Source of the DNA: Ignavibacteriota bacterium | GTDB taxonomy: Bacteria > Bacteroidota > Ignavibacteria > Ignavibacteriales > Melioribacteraceae | DNA length: 32,141 bases | NCBI GenBank assembly: GCA_002698995.1 | Contig: PAAX01000017.1 | Location: 1 to 32,141, forward strand | Direction of reading: 5' to 3' | Shown: piece after piece, positions 15,550 through 23,516 of the stretch | Layout: every line of letters starts with the position of its first letter | Position numbering within the stretch: position 1 is the first letter of the stretch | Notes under the pieces: model-generated | The model's input: only the letters and a program-made list of their open reading frames with translations | Databases searched by the model: none | Told to the model about the DNA's origin: nothing | Translations under genes and position numbers: made by a program

Positions 15550-16401
15550 ATGGCAGAAGTTAGTAATCGTATAATAAAAAATGTAAATAGTACATATCTT
15601 AACGAGAGTGGTAAGAATAATAAAGACGCAATTTTATTCCTCCATGGGTCTGGTCCAGGAGCAAGTGCATGGTCTAACTGGCAATATATAATGCCTGAAT
15701 TTGGAGAAAAATTCTATTGCCTTGCACCAGACTTGGTTGGTTTTGGAAAAAGCCATCATCCAGAAGATCCACCTAAGGGTATGCGAAATTGGATGAGGCT
15801 ATGGATGGATCAACTCATCTCTCTATTGGACGAACTTAATCTTGAAAAGGTACATATTGTGGGAAATTCTATGGGTGGAGCAATAGCTCTCCAACTTTTA
15901 ATGGATTTTCCGGATAGGTTTAATAGAGTCGTACTAATGGGGCCAGCTGGTGCACCAACGAAAATTACGCCAGAATTGGATAGAACATGGGGCTACTATG
16001 ATGACCCATCTCCAGAGCTTATGGCCAATATGATCTCTTGGTTTTCATACGATCAAAGCATAATCGGTGATCAATTGAAAGACATTTCGAAGATGCGCCA
16101 TAAAGCCACGTTAGATACAAATATTCGTCGATCTTTCGAAGCTATGTTTCCGGCACCAAGGCAACAGCACCTTGACGAATTGGTAATTCCAGATGGTTCT
16201 TTACGAGGTATGGACCATCCTATTCTAATTATACACGGGCAAGAAGATCTTCTTGTAAATGTAGAAACCAGTTATTACTTGATCAAACATCTTCCAAATG
16301 TCCAAATGCATATTTTCAGTCATTGCAGCCATTGGACGCAAATAGAATATAAAGAGTCCTTCCATTATTTATTGAAAGGATTTTTTGAGGAAAATTATTA
16401 A
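15550..16401 (+). CDS. Meta-cleavage-product-type alpha/beta-hydrolase
   Basis: A 283-residue cytoplasmic hydrolase closely following the BphD/MhpC/XylF pattern, enzymes that cleave C-C bonds in 2-hydroxy-6-oxo-dienoates after meta ring fission. The oxyanion motif is FLHGSGPGASAWSNW (30-44). The triad is S107 in GNSMGG, D233 in HGQEDLLV and H261 in SHCSHWTQIE. R193/R194 and W262 sit where BphD has its substrate-binding Arg and Trp. No signal peptide. It is preceded by 404 bp holding interleaved hairpins and is cut off on the right by an IS4 element 17 bp after the stop, so any downstream partners are lost or displaced. The nearest ring-opening enzyme in the window is the DODA-type dioxygenase at 7718. 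Confidence 0.9.
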   Translation: MAEVSNRIIKNVNSTYLNESGKNNKDAILFLHGSGPGASAWSNWQYIMPEFGEKFYCLAPDLVGFGKSHHPEDPPKGMRNWMRLWMDQLISLLDELNLEKVHIVGNSMGGAIALQLLMDFPDRFNRVVLMGPAGAPTKITPELDRTWGYYDDPSPELMANMISWFSYDQSIIGDQLKDISKMRHKATLDTNIRRSFEAMFPAPRQQHLDELVIPDGSLRGMDHPILIIHGQEDLLVNVETSYYLIKHLPNVQMHIFSHCSHWTQIEYKESFHYLLKGFFEENY

Positions 16402-16418
16402 TATTAAATTAACACTAG

Positions 16419-17720
16419 TGTCCCATAAAAATTGGGACGGATTAAAAATTAAATAAATTTTGCCCATTAAGACTATTTCGTTCTTTGTCATATTGAAATT
16501 TAGTTTTTGTAAAAAGGTCGCGAAGATTCGTTTTGTCGGTCAGTGAAATACTCAAAATCTGAAGAATTTCATAGGTGCTTCTATCGAGTTTCATATCGTT
16601 CTGAACCATGGCAACCAGACAGTATGTTGATACGGCTGCGTAGATCTGTATACGGACAGCATTCTCTGAGGTACCCCAGAATTTCTTAATCTTAAGATGC
16701 TGCTTTAGCCATTTGAAAAAGAGTTCTACCTGCCAACGATTTTTATAAAGTTCAGCAACCTGCAATGCCGATATCTGGGTGGCATTGGTCAAGAATGTGA
16801 ACTCACGGTCCTGTTCTTCATCCCAATATCGGACTAGCCGTAACGGTTCTGGATAGTATTGTTTTGGATAGAATCCGACCAGTTTTATTGTTACATCTGA
16901 TCGCACATCTTTGGGTAATCTACGTTTCCACTTGATGGCTTTGTACTTCAGGTTTTTCTTACTTCTGATAACAAAAAATGCTTCTATCTGATGGATCTTA
17001 TATAGCATCTTGAAGTTGTTGTATGCCCGGTCAAATATGTAGTAGGAGTCTGGCTCATAAGGGATTTCTTTCATCGCTTTCGAATCGTGGACAGCCGCTT
17101 CGGTGATATGAAAGAATGTAGGGATCTGGGTTTCCAGATCATACAGCGTATGTACTTTTATACCTCCTTTTCGCTTGCGGAACTTTGCCCACCAGAATAC
17201 GGAAAGACATAGGTCTATCGTTGTGGAATCAAATGCGTAGACGCTGCCTTCAAGATTGAAAATCCCGGTCATACGTTTTTCTCGCGCCTGGGAAATCAAA
17301 TAGTAAGCATACTCCTCGAAGATCAGATAAGATCTATCCTGATTGGCCCTTGCCAAAGTTGATCTGGATACATTCTTACCCATCCCCAAGTGGTAACACT
17401 TGGAATGATGAGCTTCGAGAGCTATCACCAGATCTCTTAAACTTTCACGATTGGAAAGCTGACCGAATATCAATGCAAGCAACTGGTTCCAACAAGTGAA
17501 GTGCTTCACGTATTTGTCGCCTTGGTTTTTTCGGACTATGTAATTGAACTTATTTCTATCTAAGAATGAAACAAGTTGAGCGAAAACGTATTTATCTCGA
17601 TGCATTGCAATTCTTTGTGGAATTGCAAAAGTTAAAATTGAAATCCGTTTAACCGAAATACCTCTGTAACTAACTATATTTCAAATATTTCAAAGAACTT
17701 TTTTAAACTTTAATGGGACA
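16419..17720 (-). mobile_element. IS4-family insertion sequence
   Basis: The transposase gene is bounded by short inverted ends: TGTCCCAT at 16419-16426 and ATGGGACA at 17713-17720, with AT-rich extensions that partly match. The left end also forms a local hairpin, GTCCCA (16420-16425) with TGGGAC (16433-16438). No target-site duplication is evident in the flanks, so the element may be old, its ends slightly misplaced, or one flank deleted. Confidence 0.7.
16442..17605 (-). CDS. IS4-family transposase
   Basis: A 387-residue DDE transposase. The N-terminal part (~1-75: MHRDKYVFAQLVSFLDRNKF, CWNQLLALIFGQLSNRESLRDLV) is the domain usual in this IS4 group. The catalytic residues lie in YAFDSTTIDL (first Asp, D126), YIFDRAYNNF (second Asp) and YKNRWQVELFFKWLKQ (YREK-type motif with the catalytic Glu). 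Length and all three blocks are intact, so the enzyme could be active. It is inserted between the meta-cleavage hydrolase and the second regulatory island. Confidence 0.9.
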   Translation of the reverse strand: MHRDKYVFAQLVSFLDRNKFNYIVRKNQGDKYVKHFTCWNQLLALIFGQLSNRESLRDLVIALEAHHSKCYHLGMGKNVSRSTLARANQDRSYLIFEEYAYYLISQAREKRMTGIFNLEGSVYAFDSTTIDLCLSVFWWAKFRKRKGGIKVHTLYDLETQIPTFFHITEAAVHDSKAMKEIPYEPDSYYIFDRAYNNFKMLYKIHQIEAFFVIRSKKNLKYKAIKWKRRLPKDVRSDVTIKLVGFYPKQYYPEPLRLVRYWDEEQDREFTFLTNATQISALQVAELYKNRWQVELFFKWLKQHLKIKKFWGTSENAVRIQIYAAVSTYCLVAMVQNDMKLDRSTYEILQILSISLTDKTNLRDLFTKTKFQYDKERNSLNGQNLFNF

Positions 17721-18521
17721 GCAATGATATATTTTATGAAAAACTGTAAACTTAAACCTCTTTTCACCCCAGATCAAACTTCTTCCTGACAAGAAGGTGG
17801 GGCTTTCATTGGAGAAAACCCGTACAGCAACTTGATGTAAATGACAATAAGGGATTCCCTTTTGCATTTCACAAATTAACATACGCTAATAGTTTGACCA
17901 TTTAGCACCCTTCACTATAGATCCCAGAAACCATGTCATAGTCCATTTCCATTCCAGTGACCTGTTATATTCGATTGCAACAAAGCGATAAAGGTAGAAC
18001 GGGTGAACATCACAAAAAAAAAATGATGGACCGACATAAAAAATAACTTCATATCCACTTTTGTTATTTGTTTTATAACCAATCTGAACTTTGCAAACCA
18101 CGGGGTATCCCACTGTACCAAATCCACAAATCCCAGCCTAAAACCCAACATTGTATATGAGGTCCTGATTTCTCTTCCTTATTATTTTCCAATTCCTGAT
18201 TAAATAAAGAAAGTATCATCCTAGTGCTAGGCAGAGTTGATTTCCTTTCTATGCACTATAATAGTAATGACAGATTAAAAAATTCTCAATATGTAACTAC
18301 AAACCAATATGTTACGTTATTTTTCAAAAAAAGGTAACCGAATAGGTAACTTTTAACCGTTTCAATATGCTTTCGCTATGCGAAATAATAAATTTTAGTA
18401 ACATTTTTGATTAATTGAGTTCAAACCACTGGTTAATTTAACTTTCATGTTATTGATTTTTAAATATGCAAGTAAGTGAACCATACTATCTTTTTTAATG
18501 AATGGATATGGATTTCAAATA
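17721..18521. other. 800-bp stretch without a convincing gene
   Basis: Two minus-strand frames overlap at 17886-18151. One (75 residues, ending KGAKWSNY) contains GYKTNNKSGYEVIFYVG and alternating hydrophobic-aromatic stretches that could be beta-barrel strands. The other covers the upstream part, and an A-rich run (A9 near 18016-18024) lies between them, so they may be pieces of one decayed outer-membrane protein. A further open minus-strand frame of about 59 codons runs from ~17881 into the IS4 end. None matches a family I recognise. The right part (18150-18521) is very AT-rich and seems empty. Confidence 0.35.
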
Positions 18522-18869
18522 CTATTTCCCAACTATTTTTTGTCTATGTAACAATCCCCAGTCCCGCATGGCATCAAGTAACTTTTCTAAAGTTGCCGCA
18601 TGTTCAGTAAGTTCATATTCCACCTTAGGGGGAAAAGTATCAAGAACGGTTCGTTTTACAAGCTGATTCATTTCCAGTTCTTTCAATTCTTTTGAAAGCA
18701 TCTTATCACTAATGCCTTCTACCTCTCGGGAAATTTGTTTAAATCGTTTTGTGCCTTCGTAAAGAGAAGTCAAAATAGGAAGTTTCCAGTTTCCACTCAA
18801 AACATCCATAGCATCCTTTACAGCTCGAATGCCGCTCGCATGACACTTAACAATATTCCGCTTTTCCAT
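18522..18869 (-). CDS. HxlR-family (DUF24) transcriptional regulator
   Basis: A 115-residue winged-helix regulator with DVLSGNWKLPIL, KQISREVEGISDKMLSKELKELEMNQL and VEYELTEHAATLEKLLDAMRDWG. Its only cysteine is C9 (MEKRNIVKC), the same position as in the HxlR protein at 4057, and close to the redox-sensing Cys of YodB-type repressors. It is divergent from three NAD(P)-dependent Rossmann proteins, and the shared intergenic region has a 13-bp-arm palindrome. This layout mirrors HxlR/QorR-type regulators that control quinone reductases. Thiol oxidation or alkylation as the inducing signal is inferred from the family. Confidence 0.9.
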   Translation of the reverse strand: MEKRNIVKCHASGIRAVKDAMDVLSGNWKLPILTSLYEGTKRFKQISREVEGISDKMLSKELKELEMNQLVKRTVLDTFPPKVEYELTEHAATLEKLLDAMRDWGLLHRQKIVGK

Positions 18870-18901
18870 AATTCAAATCTATACTAACCATGAAGATAGT
18901 G

Positions 18902-18934
18902 CTAACCAATAGTATAGTAATTACTATTGGTTAG
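18902..18934. promoter_or_regulatory. Palindromic operator between HxlR and the oxidoreductase genes
   Basis: Perfect 13-bp arms CTAACCAATAGTA (18902-18914) and TACTATTGGTTAG (18922-18934) with a 7-bp spacer. Extra half-site-like pieces lie on both sides: ACTAACC just upstream of the left arm and TACTATTG at 18945-18952. The site is 32 bp from the HxlR ATG and 53 bp from the oxidoreductase ATG. TAAATTTA at 18935-18942, directly next to the right arm, is one mismatch from TAnnTTTG and could be the promoter of the rightward genes. Confidence 0.75.
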
Positions 18935-18986
18935 TAAATTTACATACTATTGTAATACAAACAATACCTCATTAATTAGAAGGTGA

Positions 18987-19865
18987 ATGAGTAAAATTCT
19001 AATAACAGGTGCAACAGGTCTCCTTGGTGGTTTGGTCATTGATTTTCTATTGCAAAAAGGAATTGAAGCCAACGAGATTTCGGCATTGGCACGAAGTGAA
19101 GAAAAGGCAAAAACCTTAAAAAATGTAAATATCAATATAAAGGTGGGAGATTATAATGATTATGATTCACTGGTAGCAGCATTCAAAGGCACGGAAAAAT
19201 TACTATTTATTTCGGGAGAAGACCTAACTGCACGATTGTCACAGCACGAAAATGTAGTGAAAGCTTCAAAAGAATCAGGTGTAAAACACGTGGTCTATAC
19301 CAGTTTTCAGCGCAGAAACGAAACTGAAACTTCTCCATTGGGGTTCCTAGCCCAATCGCATTTATTAACGGAAAAATGGCTAAAAGAAAGTGGCCTTAAC
19401 CATACCATTCTTAAAAACAACCTGTACATGGACTACATTCCATCCTTTATTGGTGATAGAGTATTGGAAACCGGAACCATTTATCTGCCTGCTGGGAAGA
19501 GAAAGATAAGTGCAGGTTTGCGTACTGAATATGCTGAAGCCACAGCTAATATCCTTATCTCAGAAGGACACGAAAATAAAGTCTATGACTTTACCAATAT
19601 AGAAGCATATAGCTATGGAGACATGGCAAAATCAATTTCCGAAATCACGGGTAAAACCATTCAATACATTTCGCCAAGTATAAACGAATTTACACAAGCT
19701 CTTACGCATGCAGGTGTTCCAACGGAAAGCATCGGCGTACTATCCGGGTTTTCCGTAGCACAAGAACAAGGGGATTTGGATGTTACAAGTACCGATTTGA
19801 AAAATCTGTTGGGCAGAAATCCAACTACCCTGAAAACTTTTTTAAAAACGGTCTATTCATCTTAA
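18987..19865 (+). CDS. NmrA/QorB-like NAD(P)-binding oxidoreductase
   Basis: A 292-residue atypical SDR. The dinucleotide motif GATGLLGG lies right at the N-terminus (MSKILITGATGLLGG), and the family blocks SALARSEEKAKTL, GVKHVVYTSF and LNHTILKNNLYMDYIP match the QorB/NmrA-like group that reduces quinones with NADPH or senses NADP. The classical YxxxK is replaced by the group's own pattern. It is the first gene after the HxlR operator and probably the main target of that repressor. The next gene starts 29 bp after its stop. Confidence 0.88.
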   Translation: MSKILITGATGLLGGLVIDFLLQKGIEANEISALARSEEKAKTLKNVNINIKVGDYNDYDSLVAAFKGTEKLLFISGEDLTARLSQHENVVKASKESGVKHVVYTSFQRRNETETSPLGFLAQSHLLTEKWLKESGLNHTILKNNLYMDYIPSFIGDRVLETGTIYLPAGKRKISAGLRTEYAEATANILISEGHENKVYDFTNIEAYSYGDMAKSISEITGKTIQYISPSINEFTQALTHAGVPTESIGVLSGFSVAQEQGDLDVTSTDLKNLLGRNPTTLKTFLKTVYSS

Positions 19866-19894
19866 AAATGATATTAACAGAGAAAAAATAAAAA

Positions 19895-20524
19895 ATGAAC
19901 ATATCCATAATAGGGGCATCCGCTGGTATTGGCCTAGAAACAGTTAAAAGAGCATTGGCACGAAAACACACGGTAACCGCCCTTTCCCGTTCAAAAATTG
20001 AAGTAGGCAACGATGCGTTGACATCCGTAAAGGGCAGTGCTACCAACAAAACTGACCTGTTAAGGTCAGTCGAAAATGCAGATGCGGTGCTTGTAACCTT
20101 GGGAACGGGGACAAGTATGGCGGCAACGACCTTGTTTTCGGATTCTGCCAAGTTACTGATTGAAATTCAAACCGAAAACAAGCTTGATGCCCCTTTCATT
20201 TTTGTTACAGGTTTTGGTGCTGGGGACAGTATAGATTACACCTCAAAAGCTGTCAAAGAATTCATAGAAACCGCACTTAAAGATGTTTATGCAGATAAAA
20301 CAAAAATGGAAGGAATGATTACCAATTCAAACCTAAATTGGATAATTGTGCGACCAGGTGCATTACTGGATGGTCCGATAACGGAAAAATATCGAATTGA
20401 AACCCAATTGTACCAAGGTTTCGATATAGGTTCCATAAACAGGGCTGATGTAGCGGACTTTTTGGTTAGACAAGCAGAAAATCCCACGGAACTCAAAAAA
20501 TATGTAGCCATTTCCGCAAACTGA
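19895..20524 (+). CDS. NAD(P)H-binding Rossmann protein (SDR-a type)
   Basis: A 209-residue protein of the NAD(P)H-binding/NmrA-like family without the full SDR catalytic set. MNISIIGASAGIGLETVKRAL holds the GxxxGxG dinucleotide motif; ADAVLVTLGTG, APFIFVTGFGAGDS and LNWIIVRPGALLDGP are the conserved strands around the active pocket. It may act as a flavin/biliverdin-reductase-like or epimerase-like reductase; the substrate cannot be told. Second gene of the HxlR-controlled run, 63 bp before the third. Confidence 0.85.
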   Translation: MNISIIGASAGIGLETVKRALARKHTVTALSRSKIEVGNDALTSVKGSATNKTDLLRSVENADAVLVTLGTGTSMAATTLFSDSAKLLIEIQTENKLDAPFIFVTGFGAGDSIDYTSKAVKEFIETALKDVYADKTKMEGMITNSNLNWIIVRPGALLDGPITEKYRIETQLYQGFDIGSINRADVADFLVRQAENPTELKKYVAISAN

Positions 20525-20587
20525 CCACCAAATACAGCAATATTGAGAGGAGCATATAATTTAGAATAAATATAATAAAAAGAAAAT

Positions 20588-21325
20588 ATGAAAACAAAAG
20601 GAACTGCGGTAATCACAGGCGCAGCAAATGGATTGGGACAGGCTCATGCAGTCAGATTGGCAAAAGATGGATTTGACATAGCAGTGGCGGACATAGTTGA
20701 ACCTAATGAAACAAGAAAATTAGTCGAGGCTGAAGGAAAAAAATTCTTTTCTTCAATAGTTGATGTGACTTCTGAAGAAGCAACCAAAGATTTTGCGATA
20801 CAGGTTAAAGAGGAAATGGGTATTGTTACGGCATTAATAAATAATGCGGGAATTTATCCTCATGCGCTGTTCTCAGAGTTGGATTTCAAATTATGGAAAA
20901 AGATACTGGATATAAACTTAGATGGCACGTTTCTCATGAGTAAGGCCTTTGTCCCGCAAATGATTGAAAACAACTACGGCCGCATTGTAAATGTAGCAAG
21001 TACAACTTTTTTTATGAACGTAACCCATGGGTCTGCCTATCTAGCAAGTAAAGGTGGTATTATTGGTTTAAGCCGTGGACTGGCAAGTGAGGTTGGAGCA
21101 AATGGTATTACAGTCAATGTTATTGCCCCAGGACTTACAGATACAAAAATGAATAGAAAATTGGCGGGTGATGAAGCGTTTGAAAGTTTTCTACAACTGC
21201 AAGCCATTCCAAAAAACCTTCAACCTGAAGATATGTCCGCAACGGTTTCATTCCTTGTTTCAGAAGACTCTGCTATGATAACAGGGCAAACCATTATTGT
21301 AGATGGTGGGCAAATTAGAATATGA
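20588..21325 (+). CDS. Classical SDR-family oxidoreductase
   Basis: A 245-residue classical short-chain dehydrogenase with all motifs: G11-A-A-N-G-L-G17 for cofactor, NNAG at 85-88, N110 (ILDINLDG), S138 (NVASTT), Y151 and K155 (AYLASKGG), then PGLTDTKM. The C-terminal MITGQTIIVDGG is typical of FabG-like enzymes. An Asp after strand 2 (IAVADIVE) suggests NAD rather than NADP preference. Third gene of the run of reductases under the HxlR operator; the substrate is probably a ketone or alcohol. After it the strand has no gene for over 400 bp. Confidence 0.92.
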   Translation: MKTKGTAVITGAANGLGQAHAVRLAKDGFDIAVADIVEPNETRKLVEAEGKKFFSSIVDVTSEEATKDFAIQVKEEMGIVTALINNAGIYPHALFSELDFKLWKKILDINLDGTFLMSKAFVPQMIENNYGRIVNVASTTFFMNVTHGSAYLASKGGIIGLSRGLASEVGANGITVNVIAPGLTDTKMNRKLAGDEAFESFLQLQAIPKNLQPEDMSATVSFLVSEDSAMITGQTIIVDGGQIRI

Positions 21326-21760
21326 TGAAAGCTTATCGTACACATTGCGGTAGAACTTAAATATTTTGATGTGACTATGCTTTTTTATTTATGGTCAACA
21401 GGCTCATATCCCAATATCCGGTCCAATGTAGTAAGTCCATAGCACCAATTGAGACAATTTGGATTATTGGAAAAAGTTTATTGCCAAACAAAGATGTCCA
21501 TGAGAGCTATTGAAATAAAAGAGATAAGACCAAAACTGACATGTACATCTTCAATCAAAGGTGTGCTGAACTTCCAAATTTTCTAAGATTGGCCGTAACG
21601 GCAGCATTTATTATACAGAATTTTTATCAATTTGTCAAATTGCACATAAAGTATTTAAGTGGTCTTCAAAAATGAGATTGCTTCTACTATTGCTCGTAGT
21701 CCCTGCTCAGAGAATTAGAAGATTTACTTAAATTTATTGAACATAAATAAGACCAAACCA
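21326..21760. other. Intergenic stretch, no gene seen
   Basis: AT-rich on the left, somewhat more mixed toward 21550-21620. Short open frames exist on both strands but none is longer than about 45 codons or recognisable. TAAATTTA at about 21729-21736, one mismatch from TAnnTTTG, could serve as promoter for the lipoprotein gene at 21761. Confidence 0.35.
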
Positions 21761-22873
21761 ATGAAAAACAACCTTTCTATTTTGACTCTATCAGTATTGA
21801 CGTTCTGCTTACATTCTTGCGATAATGGTGGAGAAGGCGAAAACGGTAATAATGATGACAACGGATTTGACTCGGAGATCGTGGGAGAATCCGGTATTTT
21901 GGAAAATTTGAACACTACAAACCTTGATACATCCGGTTTTCCTTGGTTTTATCAGGACGATGTCAACCAAACAGGGTGTGGACTTTCCGAGTTGACCAAT
22001 GGAAAACTGAAAAGATGGGATATAGAAAATGAGGGTCTGATACCCGTAAAAATCGGTACTGTGGCTTTTGCAACTGAAGCCTTGGACGCCATCGAGGATA
22101 AATTGGGAATGACCTTGTTCGATAGGACAAGCATAGGCAACACTCCCAATGAAAATGTTTCTAAGGGACTGATCTTTAGTGATGGGACCGCTTCCGGGCC
22201 CAATCCATCCACTGATTGTGGACATGTTTCTTCGGGTGTTGGGACGTTCAGTTACCCGTATGAGGGAGAGGACTCGGAATACTCTTCTGAAAACATATAT
22301 TTTGAGTATGACAATGAGGGAAACATCGTAGGCCATGACAATCAGATGGTGGGACTAGCCTATGACGAGGCCGGTAATGCTGTGGGCAACATCTTGGAGG
22401 ACACACCCTTTATTTTCGACGACAATGGAGCCGTGATCGGTATGAAGGCAGATGAAGATGAGTTGATCAAAGATATCAACGGGAATGCCATTTGTACCAT
22501 ACTGTACAATAAGACCCTGTTTGATTCAAATGGAATGGCCATAGGTGCAAATGCATGGATCGGTGGGAGCCATGAAGATCGGGATGCCTACCTGATCAAA
22601 TACCGTGTGGTCGAAGATCCCTTCTATGATGCAACGGGCCGTATTAATACAGTTCTGTATGTTCATATTGGCTCTTCGGCCTGTGAAAGTGAAATCGATC
22701 TGGACTTGGTCGTGCACGAGACAGGGCATGCCCTTGGACTTGGAGCACATTTTGAGGGATTTGGCTATGGCCCTGCAGTGGATGGCAATTTCTGGAACGT
22801 CCTCAATACCCTTTACCACAATCCCATAGGAAGCGACGAAAGTTCCCTGAACATCCACCAAATCGAGTTTTAG
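21761..22873 (+). CDS. Lipoprotein with metzincin-like zinc-protease motif and internal repeats
   Basis: A 370-residue protein starting at ATG 21761. The lipoprotein signal ends FCLHSC, followed by a Gly/Asn/Asp/Glu-rich linker, so it is anchored and exposed in the envelope. Near the C-terminus VVHETGHALGLGAHFEGFG carries H319, E320, H323 and a third His at 330. This is HExxHxxGxxxH, one residue longer than the metzincin consensus HExxHxxGxxH. Where a Met-turn is expected it reads NVLNTLYHNP, with Leu in place of Met. Between residues ~183 and 262, [FY]D-x-x-G-x-x-[IV]-G units recur about five times (YDNEGNIVG, YDEAGNAVG, FDDNGAVIG, FDSNGMAIG and a weaker one). Codon use is visibly GC-richer than in neighbours. 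It is likely a surface zinc peptidase; target unknown. Confidence 0.78.
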   Translation: MKNNLSILTLSVLTFCLHSCDNGGEGENGNNDDNGFDSEIVGESGILENLNTTNLDTSGFPWFYQDDVNQTGCGLSELTNGKLKRWDIENEGLIPVKIGTVAFATEALDAIEDKLGMTLFDRTSIGNTPNENVSKGLIFSDGTASGPNPSTDCGHVSSGVGTFSYPYEGEDSEYSSENIYFEYDNEGNIVGHDNQMVGLAYDEAGNAVGNILEDTPFIFDDNGAVIGMKADEDELIKDINGNAICTILYNKTLFDSNGMAIGANAWIGGSHEDRDAYLIKYRVVEDPFYDATGRINTVLYVHIGSSACESEIDLDLVVHETGHALGLGAHFEGFGYGPAVDGNFWNVLNTLYHNPIGSDESSLNIHQIEF

Positions 22874-22907
22874 GCCCAAAGGAAAAAAATATGGAATCCC
22901 AACTGGT

Positions 22908-23516
22908 CTATTTGTCCCCCTGTTGGGTTTGTTTCAAGGTCCTGACGAACTGTTTCAGGTTCTCATGGGAATGGCTCAACCGGCCGTTCACCATAATTAC
23001 GGGGGTGCCCACTTGGTTGCCGATGACCCCTTGTTCCCTGAGCTTGTCCCACATATAGGCACCGTATTCGGGATGTTGGGTGAAATTGAGCAAGGTAAAG
23101 TCCACTTTGTTCTGCACCAGGTAATCCGTCGCATAGGCACATCTCGTACAACCATCCCTGCTGAAGACCACGATCCCCTTTTCAAACTTTTTGTAATCCT
23201 CTGGGTCGTAGAGCCTGTCCGGCATAAGGACCTGGTTGTAACCGTAGACATAGCCTATAGGTCCCCCGATTTTTTTGAGTTCGGCCACCAATAAGATCTT
23301 TTGCGGCTCCACGAGCTTTACAATGGGTTGCCCATCATGTTCCAATCCAGTGACCTCACTGAGTTCAAAGGTAATTTCCACAGGTTCATCCAAAGTATTC
23401 CTTGCCTTGAACACCATATGGTTAGCTGTTTCCTCTTCAAGGATTTCTACAGCAACCTGTGAGAAGGAAAAAAGACCTGATAAAAGAAAGACAAAATGGA
23501 CAAAAAATGTTTTCAT
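22908..23516 (-). CDS. Exported glutaredoxin-like thiol-disulphide protein
   Basis: A 202-residue protein with a Sec signal (~1-19, ending SGLFSFSQ), so it is periplasmic. After a beta-rich N-terminal region (~20-110) comes a glutaredoxin-fold domain: KGIVVFSRDGCTRC gives the active site C123-T-R-C126, FTLLNFTQHPE follows, and GTPVIMVNG supplies the cis-proline P172. The CxxC with FSRDGC resembles glutaredoxin/NrdH-like proteins, which are unusual outside the cytoplasm. It converges with the metalloprotease-like lipoprotein with only 34 bp between the stops, and both are GC-richer than the rest, suggesting that they arrived together. It may maintain or rearrange disulphides of an exported partner. 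Confidence 0.82.
   Translation of the reverse strand: MKTFFVHFVFLLSGLFSFSQVAVEILEEETANHMVFKARNTLDEPVEITFELSEVTGLEHDGQPIVKLVEPQKILLVAELKKIGGPIGYVYGYNQVLMPDRLYDPEDYKKFEKGIVVFSRDGCTRCAYATDYLVQNKVDFTLLNFTQHPEYGAYMWDKLREQGVIGNQVGTPVIMVNGRLSHSHENLKQFVRTLKQTQQGDK

Noticed and set aside
16411-17730. Target-site duplication around the IS4 element
   Set aside because: Sequences on the two flanks (AACACTAG and GCAATGAT) do not match.
15233-21370. Similar strings ATTGCGGCAGTACTT (15233) and ATTGCGGTAGAACTT (21345)
   Set aside because: Similarity is short and does not extend; probably chance, not a dispersed repeat.
21809-22879. Several antisense frames within the metalloprotease-like lipoprotein, one of 175 codons
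   Set aside because: The sense frame has a lipobox and zinc motif; open antisense frames are expected in this GC-richer gene.
22923-23294. A 123-codon plus-strand frame opposite the glutaredoxin-like gene
   Set aside because: The minus strand has a signal peptide, CxxC and cis-Pro; the plus frame has no recognisable features.
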